Shown: piece by piece, positions 32,929 to 42,206 of the stretch
How the letters are laid out: each line of letters opens with the position of its first letter
Numbering within the stretch: position 1 is the first letter of the stretch
From: Trichomonas vaginalis G3
Lineage: Eukaryota; Parabasalia; Trichomonadida; Trichomonadidae
Direction of reading: 5' to 3'
Length of the DNA stretch: 64,000 nt
NCBI RefSeq assembly: GCF_026262505.1
Contig: NC_067206.1
Span: 39,631,660-39,695,659 of the forward strand
Translations under genes and position numbers: made by a program
Notes under the pieces: model-generated
Told to the model about the DNA's origin: nothing
Seen by the model: the letters and a program-made list of their open reading frames with translations, nothing else
Databases searched by the model: none

Positions 32929-33081
32929 TTGTCAAATTTCTGAAATATAGAATTGAATATTTTATTTCAAAAATCATTCATAAAGTATTTATCTTTAATA
33001 ACATTTGAGATTAAAATAATACAAAATTGAATTAAAGGTAAAGACGTTAATGCTTTACATTGAACGATAACAGAAAATCCA

Positions 33082-33579
33082 ATGTCCGAGCATCGCCACC
33101 GTTCACGCCAATCAGCATCATCTCTTGGCCTCACAAAGGATCAATACATAGAAATAGAAGAAGCTTTTAATATTTTTGATGCCGATCAGAGTGGAAGTAT
33201 CGACGAAAAAGAATTACAGACTGCTTTTCGTGCAATGGGTTTCACAGTTTCAGAGAAAGAAATCGAAGAAATTATGAAGACATATGATAGTAAAGGAAAG
33301 CACGCACTCAATAAGAAAGATTTCTTTACAGTTTGTTCAAATTTGGTTGCAAAACGCGACCCACTTAAACACATAAAGAGGCTATTTTTACTCTTTAGTC
33401 AGGATCATGAACATATTAAAATCAAAGATCTTCGTAGAATTTCAAAAGAACTTGGTGAAGAAATGACAGAAGCAGAATTGCAAGAAATGATTGACCGCTT
33501 TGATGCTGATAAAGATGGTATGATAAGTGAGGCAGAATTTATTGCAATTATGGATCCTGCTAAAAAATACGGAAAATAA
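33082..33579 (+). CDS. Centrin (caltractin), EF-hand calcium-binding protein
   Basis: 165 residues, the usual centrin length. A basic N-terminal tail ([13 protein letters not shown]) leads into four EF-hands: hand 1 loop at residues 33-44 ([12 protein letters not shown]) and hand 4 loop at 141-152 ([12 protein letters not shown]) look calcium-competent, while hands 2 (around 69-80) and 3 (around 106-117) lack the loop acidic pattern. Centrins work at basal bodies and in contractile fibres; trichomonads have a large centrin-containing cytoskeleton. The ATG is preceded by a short leader and the gene is intron-less. Confidence 0.93.
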   Translation: MSEHRHRSRQSASSLGLTKDQYIEIEEAFNIFDADQSGSIDEKELQTAFRAMGFTVSEKEIEEIMKTYDSKGKHALNKKDFFTVCSNLVAKRDPLKHIKRLFLLFSQDHEHIKIKDLRRISKELGEEMTEAELQEMIDRFDADKDGMISEAEFIAIMDPAKKYGK

Positions 33580-33696
33580 ATAAACTATACTTATTTAATT
33601 TGATGTCTAGTTAAAGGATACTGAAAATTTCGTTTCTATTTATATTGGATTTCAATTTGAAAATTTGACATGTAAACTATAAAAATCGTTATTTAC

Positions 33697-34992
33697 ATGA
33701 GTGGAATTCAAGCACGACCTCCTCTTTTATCATTAAAAGTACGACGAACTGTTGATACTATTCTCTCAATGAATCCAGAAGAGCAAAAGGAAAGAGAATC
33801 TTCGAATACTCCAGTTTCTAAAGTCAAAGATAAAAAGCAACAAACTTCTCTTGATCATTCTTCGGAAATAGAAAAAATTTCAGGAATTCTTGAACAACAA
33901 TCATTTTACTTTGTAGCTTTTCGCAACCAAATTCAAGATGCACAAAGGGATCAAGCAAAAATCATGCAAAAATTTCACGAAACTGCTCAGGATATTGACA
34001 AACGAATGAACAAAATGAAAGAAATGCTAATGAAAAAAGTTGTCGATTTAAACAAACGTGTATCATCAATCTCGAGAAATCTTGCTTTGAAACCGACTTT
34101 CCGTAAGATGTTACCTCAAAATAATTACGGCAGAATTACTGGCATATCAGTATGTGGAGAAACATTACTTTGCACCTCAGCTGACGGTTGGCTACTTAGG
34201 ATTGATCGTCATGAACTCAACATTAAACATACAACAAGATATTCCACAACAGAAGCACTCTTTCAACCTACATTATTCTCTCATGGAAATATATGGGTTG
34301 AATTAGCCCTGACCTCTACAAGAAATTTGCTTATCCGAATGCAAACAAGCCCAGATTTAGAGAGATGTTCTCCTCTTCTCATAGAAAGTTACGCAGTTAA
34401 TACAGATCCTCACACCAGGGATGCTTTTGAAGTAATTCTCGGAGAAAACTCGCAAATAGAGTTCTGCTCTATTGCTCCTGATGCTTCTCCTAAACTTCAG
34501 GTTGTTTCAACAACCAAAAAGATTCGTGGAACTGTTACAAGTATTGTTGTTGACCAAAATATCGATGCTATTTTTGCCATTACTTCAAGGAGAACATTAT
34601 ACTGCATTTCTGCCACAAATTATCAAATCGTTCTATCAGAATTATTTGACAAACCAATTATGCAACTTTTTACCACTCAATGTTTCATTATTCTCTCAAT
34701 AGCTCCAAATGATATCATATTACTGGAGAAAAACAGAGAAAAAGCTAATAAATTATTCCAGATTAATATTTCTGCAGGACTTCGAAGGTTCTTTGCTGCA
34801 GAAAATGATATACTGATAATCAAAAAAGACCAGCAAATTGAGAGAAGAAGGCTTTGCAATGTTGAAATTTCAGAACCAATTTGCGAAGCTGATGCTGCTG
34901 ATTTCAACGAAGAAGAATATATAGGTCTGATTATAGAATATGAAAGGCAAATATATTTAACTCATGGAAATCGAATTTCATATTGGACATAA
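33697..34992 (+). CDS. Coiled-coil protein with a possible beta-propeller C-terminus
   Basis: 431 residues, not recognised. The first ~55 residues are charged and low-complexity, residues ~60-150 form a coiled coil (QDAQRDQAKIMQKFHE, then MNKMKEMLMKKVVDLNKRV), and the remaining ~290 residues are strand-rich with propeller-like blades (GISVCGETLLCTSADGWLLR; DAIFAITSRRTLYCIS). A coiled coil plus WD-like propeller would suggest a scaffold or trafficking role, but no WD signature is clear. Starts at the ATG at 33697, 117 bp after the centrin stop on the same strand. Confidence 0.7.
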   Translation: MSGIQARPPLLSLKVRRTVDTILSMNPEEQKERESSNTPVSKVKDKKQQTSLDHSSEIEKISGILEQQSFYFVAFRNQIQDAQRDQAKIMQKFHETAQDIDKRMNKMKEMLMKKVVDLNKRVSSISRNLALKPTFRKMLPQNNYGRITGISVCGETLLCTSADGWLLRIDRHELNIKHTTRYSTTEALFQPTLFSHGNIWVELALTSTRNLLIRMQTSPDLERCSPLLIESYAVNTDPHTRDAFEVILGENSQIEFCSIAPDASPKLQVVSTTKKIRGTVTSIVVDQNIDAIFAITSRRTLYCISATNYQIVLSELFDKPIMQLFTTQCFIILSIAPNDIILLEKNREKANKLFQINISAGLRRFFAAENDILIIKKDQQIERRRLCNVEISEPICEADAADFNEEEYIGLIIEYERQIYLTHGNRISYWT

Positions 34993-35592
34993 GAACCTAT
35001 ATTATAATAATAAGAATATTGTTTGTAAATCCTTTTAATTCTTTTTATATTGCTAATGCTTTTGTCTTTACTTTTAACTTCATTTATATCCTGATGTACT
35101 AATATGAACGATTCAAATAATTGATAATTATTCATGAGATTCAAATAGAACACATATTGCCAATAACACATCAAAAATGTATCCTTGTGCTTAACTTGTT
35201 AATTGATTAAGGTTCAAAGAGAGAGAGAGAAAAAAAAAATATCAAAAATTGCAAAATTATCAAAGTAAACGCAATTTCACTTATTGGATAGAGTGTGGAA
35301 ACCCAGTAGATACCTAAATTAATATCGCAAAATTCATGTTATCCCAAAATTTTCAAATGTGAAAATCCCATGCTACATATAATGCCCATTGTAAAACTCT
35401 GAAAATTTTTTAATTCGCCTGTAAATCATTCAAATCAAAAAATCTCTCTCAAAAAAATTCATGGGGAATAATGTAAACTACTCAATTTTATTTTCTCACC
35501 ATCACAGCGCCAATAGTTATCACTCGACCAAATAAAACAGTCATTGTAGCAACAAATAACAACGGAACACCAAAAAATCTAGGTCAGGCACC
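34993..35592. other. Intergenic stretch upstream of the 35624 gene
   Basis: AT-rich, with a GA-repeat and A-run at about 35219-35240. From 35477 onward the frame of the next gene is open but has no ATG until 35624. I see no other feature. Confidence 0.5.
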
Positions 35593-35623
35593 AGTGAATG
35601 CCTCTCCATTTTCACCCTACTCA

Positions 35624-36595
35624 ATGATTAACCAAGCTTTGCCACCGGCTTCTCCTCCTATGTCTCCTAATGTCTTAGTTCCTAGAGCTCCTGTTGTTCA
35701 TTTCTTCATTTGCGACTATGGAAATGCAAAAGTCAAATCAATCTCCGACCATTTTATTGAATTACTCGTATCAAATGGTGTAAAAGTTTTTACTGAAAGA
35801 TATGCAACTCATCAAGCAGGATTTCAAGTAAGAGCCGCCTCATTAAATAGTAGTGCCGACTTTTTCTTCCAGATTCATTCTAAAACTGCCGGTAGAGGTC
35901 ATGTCAGGCTTTATCTCAGCGGGCAGCCAAAGAGAATGACTGTTGAAGAATCAGTGAGAGATGTATGGGCCTGGTGGCGTCTTATGTGCGGCGCGGTATC
36001 TAATATTGAATCGGAAGTATTATCGAGCGAAAAGCTTAAATACGCTCTAAAAGTCTTTGCAAACCTCGATTCAGAACTTATCAATATTGATAGCATTCAA
36101 ACAGAGATTCGAAACTCAATTGCCAATCATCTTGTTCCATTAGAGTTATTGCAGCAAATTCAAGCGATTGAAAATATGCTTTCTGACGGAAGACGTAATG
36201 TTCTCACGCAAAAGGTTATGAGAATCGAGTGGACAAATGAGCCAGGTCAACAATTAACTCGATGCGTCCAAATGCCCGTTATTAGGGGGCTTAGCCAACC
36301 TCTTAAAGATCTCCTTCTTGCCATAATAGACCAGACAATATCAAAAGTCCAAAAGCTTGAAAATATTGTCAGGAAATATGGTGTTGCGACTCCACCTCCT
36401 CCAGAAACAATTCTTCCTGTTTCTGACGGCGCTGAAGTTGAAATTCCAATAGACGGACAACAACCAGGATTATCCTGGGGAACTCTATTAGAAAGCGTGA
36501 AGGATGAATCTTACGGAATGAATCATATTACATCATATGGTGATTCATCACACCTTGGATCTTTTCAACAACCGTTCTTGTTGGATGAATTCTAG
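35624..36595 (+). CDS. Unknown host protein, about 323 residues
   Basis: Start chosen at the ATG at 35624 (MINQALPPASPPMSPN); the frame is open 147 bp further upstream but has no ATG there. A Pro-rich N-terminus is followed by a compact domain (VVHFFICDYGNAKVKSISDH, then ADFFFQIHSKTAGRGHVRLY and VRDVWAWWRLMCGA), a helical region and an acidic C-terminus with YGMNHITSYGDSSHLG. Codon use and length fit a real host gene. No family recognised; the acidic, Pro-rich flanks would suit a nuclear or regulatory protein, which is a guess. Confidence 0.6.
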   Translation: MINQALPPASPPMSPNVLVPRAPVVHFFICDYGNAKVKSISDHFIELLVSNGVKVFTERYATHQAGFQVRAASLNSSADFFFQIHSKTAGRGHVRLYLSGQPKRMTVEESVRDVWAWWRLMCGAVSNIESEVLSSEKLKYALKVFANLDSELINIDSIQTEIRNSIANHLVPLELLQQIQAIENMLSDGRRNVLTQKVMRIEWTNEPGQQLTRCVQMPVIRGLSQPLKDLLLAIIDQTISKVQKLENIVRKYGVATPPPPETILPVSDGAEVEIPIDGQQPGLSWGTLLESVKDESYGMNHITSYGDSSHLGSFQQPFLLDEF

Positions 36596-37025
36596 GGTTT
36601 GTTACACTGTTTTTAACTGTTACGCCATTAAAATATATGTTTTATTCAAACTATAATATTTTGGATTAAGTAATTTCAATACATATAGGGAGATTATTCA
36701 ATTTTTTATCTGAATAAAATCGTTTATGTGTTGAATTGAAATTGTAATATCTGAATTAAATCAAATGAATCATTATTAAAACGCTCGGACTATGACTTAG
36801 TCAACAAAATTTAAAACCATAGCGAAATTGGAATAAGTTTGTGGAAATTATATTACAATTAATGTTTTGCGAATATTAAAATGAGAGGATTTATGATTCA
36901 CGCGGGACACTAGTAAATTTCCAATATTTTGGATTGTAATTTCCTAATGTAAATCTTAAAGGAATACACGATTTCATTGGAGGAAAGTTAAAAATAAACG
37001 GTGACTAAAGAAAATTGACAAGTTT
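36596..37025. other. Intergenic region before the Myb gene
   Basis: About 430 bp of AT-rich DNA. It ends in ATTGACAAGTTTATG, the TTGACA-like word just before the start that also precedes other host genes here. Nothing else recognised. Confidence 0.5.
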
Positions 37026-38051
37026 ATGAGCCGAAGTTCTGGATTGTCATCTAAGGCACCGACACGAGCTCGCACGAGAGTTTCTACAAAAACATCTCAA
37101 ACAACTTGGACAGAAGAGGAGGATAATATTCTTTCACAGTTAATGGAAAATGAAAAAATCGCAAATCCAGAAATTTTTGCGAAAAAGTTTCCAAATAAAA
37201 CCCAACAACAAGTAATGGATCGATGGAATAAGGTTTTAAATCCGGAGCTGATTAAAGGTAGCTGGACTACAGAAGAAGATGAAATTATCACACAGTGGGT
37301 TAATGAACATGGAGCCAGAAATTGGTCATCTCTTGCAGCAACACTACCAGGTCGTCTTGGAAAACAATGTCGAGAAAGATGGGTCAATAATCTTTCTCCA
37401 GATCTTGTTCATCAACCATGGTCTGCTGAAGAAGATAAAATTTTAATTGAGCATCAACAAAAATGGGGAAACAAATGGGCAAAAATAGCACAATTACTTC
37501 CTGGAAGAACTGATAATTCAGTCAAAAATCGTTGGAATTCCTCTCTCAAAAGAAAACTCGAAAGAATAGCTCGCGGCGAAGCACCTGTAAATAAGCGTGG
37601 GAGAAAGCCTAAGAGAGCTTCAAATGCCCCAGATGTTGCTCCAATCATTGAATCCAAGTCATCAATCTCAATTTCAATACCAGAACCAGAAAATCTTGAA
37701 GATATACCAAATCATGATTCAACAGAAGATGAGAAACCAAAGATAACTTCCGAAAAAGAAGATAAATCACCTTCTCAAGATGAATCTTCAAAAGAAATCC
37801 CTAAGCCAGATCTTGCTGGAGTAGATTTATCTATTCCAAGTCCAGCAATTCAGACACCTCTTTTAATGTCTCCTTTCATGCAAATGTCACCAATATTAAT
37901 GAAAGATAGCCCATTTTTCCCTCTTTGGTCCCCTGGAAGTAACTCAGATCTTAAGCCTTCTACGATTCTTAAATCTCCTCTGCCGTTTTCATTGGATAAA
38001 AACGAAGCATTGGATACAAATAAGGCAACCGATTTAAAGTTTTTCAGCTAA
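37026..38051 (+). CDS. R1R2R3 Myb-domain DNA-binding protein
   Basis: 341 residues. Three tandem Myb repeats: R1 at ~26-72 (degenerate, TTWTEEEDNILSQLM ... DRWNKVLNP), R2 at ~77-124 (KGSWTTEEDEIITQWV ... QCRERWVNNLSP) and R3 at ~129-176 (QPWSAEEDKILIEHQ ... NSVKNRWNSSLKR). The regularly spaced Trp residues and recognition helices are intact in R2 and R3. An AT-hook-like patch (NKRGRKPKRA, ~189-198) follows, then an acidic and a Pro/Met-rich C-terminus that may activate transcription. Trichomonads have many Myb proteins, some acting at core promoters; the target here is unknown. Confidence 0.93.
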   Translation: MSRSSGLSSKAPTRARTRVSTKTSQTTWTEEEDNILSQLMENEKIANPEIFAKKFPNKTQQQVMDRWNKVLNPELIKGSWTTEEDEIITQWVNEHGARNWSSLAATLPGRLGKQCRERWVNNLSPDLVHQPWSAEEDKILIEHQQKWGNKWAKIAQLLPGRTDNSVKNRWNSSLKRKLERIARGEAPVNKRGRKPKRASNAPDVAPIIESKSSISISIPEPENLEDIPNHDSTEDEKPKITSEKEDKSPSQDESSKEIPKPDLAGVDLSIPSPAIQTPLLMSPFMQMSPILMKDSPFFPLWSPGSNSDLKPSTILKSPLPFSLDKNEALDTNKATDLKFFS

Positions 38052-38179
38052 ATACACCCTTTATAAGCTGACATATATTCATAGATCTTTATCAATAAAA
38101 AATTGTTTATTTTTTTTTAATTTTAATAATTTTTTATAAAAGTAAAAACATACATCTACAGAAATAGAATAAGATATAA

Positions 38180-38719
38180 TTAATTTGTATTATCTGCAAT
38201 AAGTTGGATTAATAAATCTTTGCGCTGAGAATAAAAATTTGAATAATCTTGAGCAAATTTATTTATAGTAGAATCATCACTTTGAACTAAGGATTGCAGT
38301 ATTTGATGAATTAAATCGTTAGTTTTTATGATGCTAGAAAGTTGAATGGAATTATCTTTAGAATCAATTGCAGTTTCAGAGATAGAAAATATTAATTTTT
38401 CGATTTCATTTAATTTGGGAAACAATGCAAGATCATTATGATTAATCAGGCGCGATTTCTGAGTTAATTTGCTTAAATAAGTAGATTGCAATTGCATTAA
38501 TTGGCTTTTCTTTTCTCGAATTTGATTGTTTTTATTATCAAGTTCGTTCTTTTGGACTTCGGCCTGGAAAATTGCATGTTGGAATTCAGATAAGATATTG
38601 TGATTCTTTTCCATTTCATTTATAATATTATTGTTTTGACTTTTAATCAATCTGCTTTTTTCATATTTGCGAATTGCAGATTGAATTATAAAGTTGGCTG
38701 ATTCTTCATTGAGTGACAT
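38180..38719 (-). CDS. Coiled-coil host protein, 179 residues
   Basis: Almost entirely helical with heptads (HAIFQAEVQKNELDNKNNQ, then QMREKK-like and LQSTYLSKLTQKSRL segments) and no other domain. The ATG at 38719 is preceded by ACTGACAT. It is convergent with the Myb gene, with a 128-bp gap. Proteins of this size and kind often are subunits of tethering or cytoskeletal complexes, but I do not recognise it. Confidence 0.65.
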   Translation of the reverse strand: MSLNEESANFIIQSAIRKYEKSRLIKSQNNNIINEMEKNHNILSEFQHAIFQAEVQKNELDNKNNQIREKKSQLMQLQSTYLSKLTQKSRLINHNDLALFPKLNEIEKLIFSISETAIDSKDNSIQLSSIIKTNDLIHQILQSLVQSDDSTINKFAQDYSNFYSQRKDLLIQLIADNTN

Positions 38720-38810
38720 ATGTCAGTTTTGTTTACAAATGTAATAATCGGAGTAGTAGGATGACGGGTTTAGTGACTTTTTTTGTTACATCTATATATA
38801 GACGATGCAT

Positions 38811-39995
38811 TAAAATATATTGTAATAAACAGAAATTCATCAAAAGTGACAGCTCTCAATTTTTTGACATTTGTAAATTCTGAATTGAATGAGAAAAATG
38901 AAATAATACTAAGCATAATACAATATTCTAGATTTAATTATAATTAGGAAAAAGTTAGTTTTGAGAGTACTTTTCATAGGCATATAGAATGAAATCTTCT
39001 GAAAAATAATATCACATAAACTCATATTATTTTCTAATATATAACTATTTTGTATAAAAATCAAATTCAATGATCTTAAAAGCGAAGGATAAACCTCAAA
39101 ATTTACGAATATAATGAGTGGGAATATAATGCTTATCTATCATAAAACCATATGAAATATTAATTTTTGCTTTACGCCTAATTTTTGACGACAATTAGCA
39201 AAAAATGTTAAATGTTAACACTCAGTCCATTTGAATATGAAAAATAAAATTGACTTTGATTAAATGTTTTTATTTATCATGCAATTCTTCTTGCGACCAA
39301 AGATTTGAATAAAAGTTCAAAAAATAAGATAGCTTAAAAAATAATATACGGTAGTGTTTACTAATAGATGAATAGTATATAAATTCTATTAAAATGGATT
39401 TGATCCAAAAAAATATATAAAATTTGATCATAAATAAAATCGTTTTAAATTACTTCTTCATTTAAATTATAACAATTATTTTTGGTTTTATATTTTTTTG
39501 AACTTTTATTCAAATCTTTGGTCGCAAGAAGAATTGCATGATAAATAAAAACATTTAATCAAAGTCAATTTTATTTTTCATATTCAAATGGACTGAGTGT
39601 TAACATTTAACATTTTTTGCTAATTGTCGTCAAAAATTAGGCGTAAAGCAAAAATTGATATTTCATATGGTTTTATGATAGATAAGCATTATATTCCCAC
39701 TCATTATATTCGTAAATTTTGAGGTTTATCCTTCGCTTTTAAGATCATTGAATTTGATTTTTATATAAAATAGTTATATATTAGAAAATAATATGAGTTT
39801 ATGTGATATTATTTTTCAGAAGATTTTGTGTTCTTCTTCAAAATTTTATTTTTTTATTAAAAAGAATCTTTACAAAATATACATTTACTTTAATTAATAT
39901 TTAAAAACGTGCTCTATCAAAAGTTCCAAAAATTCAATATTTTAGCTTTTCTGAAGTGTCACTTTTGATGAATTTCTGTTTACAACAATATTTAT
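38811..39995. repeat. Foldback element with ~335-bp arms and an outer inverted repeat
   Basis: Positions 38992-39326 and 39493-39826 are near-perfect inverted copies separated by ~166 bp. A second inverted pair lies outside them (38811-38850 and 39956-39995, core AAACAGAAATTCATCAAAAG), with unrelated DNA between the two levels. There is no coding frame. It may be a non-autonomous foldback transposon inserted in another inverted-repeat element, or part of the undetermined left end of M2. No clear target duplication was seen. Confidence 0.85.
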
Positions 39996-40073
39996 TTATA
40001 AATCATTAAAAAAATTAACATTAATTTTAAAATAATTTATTTTTTTATCTTTTATAAAAGAAGCTATATATAG

Positions 40074-40664
40074 ATGATGTCAGATATTCCGCGATTAATT
40101 AAACATTGTTTAAATCCTGAATGGGTTAAACTTCAATTTAAAAATGAAGATTGTGAATTATTAAATGAATATGAAAGCCAAAATAAGCTAATGAGGTATA
40201 AATATAATGATAAAGAATATTTAATTTCATGGAATCAATGGAGTCATAATCAAAGACCTCATAAACGAGAAGAAGAAATTGAAAATAATGAAATGGAAAT
40301 CATTGATGACATTAAAGAGGATGGAATTCCTAAATTTTGTAGAAAAACCTTTAGAACTAAGTTAGGAGCATATAAACGTAGAGTATTAAATCCTGAATAT
40401 CTTAAACATCAATTTAAAAAGGAAGACTGTGAATTATTAAACGTTAATGAATATGAAAATGCTAAATCAAAACTGAGATATAAATATATTGGAAGTGATG
40501 AAAGGTGTAAAGATAAAGATAAAGTTTATTCAGTTTCATATAATAACTGGCACACGTTAGGGATAAGAAAACATTTAGGAGATTATGGGAAATGTTCTGA
40601 ATTCTTTAAATCTAGTATATACGAGAGAGTAAAAGAAATTAGAAATAATTATTTTCATGAATAA
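40074..40664 (+). CDS. Two-repeat unknown protein at the left of M2
   Basis: 196 residues with two related units: one near residues 12-60 (LNPEWVKLQFKNEDCELLNE ... SWNQWSHNQRPHK) and one near 107-170 (LNPEYLKHQFKKEDCELLNV ... SYNNWHTLGIRKH). The unit recalls short DNA-binding repeats found beside nucleases in large DNA viruses, but I cannot name it. Looks whole; first visible gene of the element. Confidence 0.5.
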   Translation: MMSDIPRLIKHCLNPEWVKLQFKNEDCELLNEYESQNKLMRYKYNDKEYLISWNQWSHNQRPHKREEEIENNEMEIIDDIKEDGIPKFCRKTFRTKLGAYKRRVLNPEYLKHQFKKEDCELLNVNEYENAKSKLRYKYIGSDERCKDKDKVYSVSYNNWHTLGIRKHLGDYGKCSEFFKSSIYERVKEIRNNYFHE

Positions 40665-40746
40665 AAAATAAACTTTAAAAATTCATGTCTTACGAAAAAT
40701 TAAAACTTAGTTATGTTTATTATTTTATTTTTTTATTTTGTATGAA

Positions 40747-41220
40747 ATGAACAGCTCTAAATTCGTGACTGTAAATCAATTAATGAATAAACTTTCACCA
40801 ATTCTCACCCAGGTTAAACAAGTAGACGTTTATTTTGATGATTACATACAAAGTTTATTTTATAAAGGTAAGTTTAATATTAAACCCATTGCTTTTGCAT
40901 TTGATGGTAAATTAATCGAAAATTCAAAAATTTGGGAATTAATTCCGGATATTGAATTTATAACAAATATTAAGGATAAATGGTTTAAACAACAAAACCA
41001 CCTCACTAAAGTTCTTTGTAGATTAATGATTAAAACTGAGGAAAAAGAATTTAACGGGTTTAAATATCATCCATGTAAAATTTTAGAACTTGGTAACGAA
41101 AAACTTCAGAAAAAATTAAACGCAAGACTATCAAAAGATAAAGTTGAAAGAGTAAATAAACTCGCTAAAGGTAATGGTAATGATGAAGAAGAATTTGATG
41201 AGTTCAACATAGAACTTTAA
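40747..41220 (+). CDS. Unknown 157-residue protein of M2
   Basis: Start at the ATG at 40747 (MNSSKFVTVNQLMNKLSPIL), after a T-rich leader and TTTTGTATGAA, similar to the KilA-N leader. Mixed alpha/beta with a Lys-rich middle and acidic tail (GNDEEEFDEFNIEL). No family recognised; looks whole. Confidence 0.5.
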   Translation: MNSSKFVTVNQLMNKLSPILTQVKQVDVYFDDYIQSLFYKGKFNIKPIAFAFDGKLIENSKIWELIPDIEFITNIKDKWFKQQNHLTKVLCRLMIKTEEKEFNGFKYHPCKILELGNEKLQKKLNARLSKDKVERVNKLAKGNGNDEEEFDEFNIEL

Positions 41221-41224
41221 GAAA

Positions 41225-41593
41225 CTAATGATTATTTGAATTTATGAAATCAATTATTTGATTCATTCTTTCTTCAATCTCTTCTATTCTTTTTGTTAAA
41301 TCATCTATTTTCATTAATGAGGTGATTCTTGATTGAGGAATAGATTTCAAACTAACCACTCCTTTTATTTTTGAAATTTTGAATCCATCAACTTTAAACA
41401 TTTTATTCAATTTACACGTTGTCAATTCTTCAAATAATTTTTTATTATTAGCATAATAGTCATTAAATTCTTCAACAGATGAAAAAATTTTTATTTCAGT
41501 AATTGGTTTAACAACGTTTATTTTTTGTTGAACATTTTCACTTTCATTTATTTCTTCCTCCTCTGTTTCATTTATTTTTAAAATCGGTTTCAT
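41225..41593 (-). CDS. Coiled-coil protein of M2, possible homologue of the M1 80-residue protein
   Basis: 122 residues: a Glu/Asn-rich start, a short domain (FEELTTCKLNKMFKVDGFKI, then GVVSLKSI) and a C-terminal coiled coil (DDLTKRIEEIEERMNQI). The GF-I-K-G-V-I segment followed by a coiled coil parallels the M1 protein at 4146-4388. Convergent with the previous gene, 4 bp apart. Looks whole; function unknown. Confidence 0.5.
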   Translation of the reverse strand: MKPILKINETEEEEINESENVQQKINVVKPITEIKIFSSVEEFNDYYANNKKLFEELTTCKLNKMFKVDGFKISKIKGVVSLKSIPQSRITSLMKIDDLTKRIEEIEERMNQIIDFINSNNH

Positions 41594-41660
41594 TTATCAT
41601 TAAATAAAAATTAGAATATAAGTGATGAAATATATTTTTTTAATTAATATTAAATCAGAA

Positions 41661-41897
41661 ATGGCGGCAGGATTCTTTAAAAAATTATGGGATGGAATTA
41701 AGAAAGCTGCGGGTTGGGTTTATAAAAATATTATTAAACCCGTTGCAAACTTTTTGGCACCAGTAGCGAAAACGGCAGGAACTATCATAGGTGGAGTATT
41801 AGGTACTAAAGCAGGTAATCCGGCGATGGGAGCACAAGCAGGTAACGCAATTGGTGGAATTGCTGAAGGAATACTTAATAAAATAGGAGGTAGATAG
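41661..41897 (+). CDS. Amphipathic, Gly-rich small virion protein candidate, M2 copy A
   Basis: 78 residues from the ATG at 41661. An amphipathic Lys/Trp helix (FFKKLWDGIKKAAGWVYKNI) is followed by a Gly/Ala hydrophobic segment (GTIIGGVLGTKAGNPAMGAQ). This suits a membrane-active capsid lumen protein, as adenovirus pVI is, though homology is not claimed. It faces a second protein with nearly the same N-terminal helix (41922-42137). Its second half is duplicated at 50306-50424. Confidence 0.5.
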   Translation: MAAGFFKKLWDGIKKAAGWVYKNIIKPVANFLAPVAKTAGTIIGGVLGTKAGNPAMGAQAGNAIGGIAEGILNKIGGR

Positions 41898-41921
41898 TGG
41901 AAAAATAAATAAATATTATTT

Positions 41922-42137
41922 TTATCTTAGTATCGGTTGTAGTCTTTGATAAACTTTTTCTCCTTTATTTAAAACTTCTCTTATTGGGGCAGCTTTTGGT
42001 GTTATTGATTCAGCAACGTCACTAATTGCTTCTTTATTCTTAAATATCCAATTTGCCCCCTTCTTCAATGTTTCCCAAACTTTACTCGCTCCTCTTTTTA
42101 CTCTATCCCACAGTTTCTTAAATATACTTGCAGCCAT
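41922..42137 (-). CDS. Amphipathic 71-residue protein, M2 copy A
   Basis: Begins MAASIFKKLWDRVKRGASKV, closely resembling the start of the oppositely oriented 78-residue protein, then KKGANWIFKNKEAISDVAES and a helical C-terminus. Probably a membrane-active or core virion protein. Divergent from the capsid gene (69 bp between starts). Copy B at 50449-50664 differs at two residues. Confidence 0.5.
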   Translation of the reverse strand: MAASIFKKLWDRVKRGASKVWETLKKGANWIFKNKEAISDVAESITPKAAPIREVLNKGEKVYQRLQPILR

Positions 42138-42206
42138 AGTTGATTATTTCATTAAAATTAAAAATTCATTTTCATCTTTTAATTTTGATTTTTTATTTAT
42201 TAATAA

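Noticed and set aside
35473-35507. GT...AG intron joining an upstream ATG at 35461 to the 35624 gene
   Set aside because: The join would not keep the frame, and the ACTAAC-type branch sequence known from trichomonad introns is absent.
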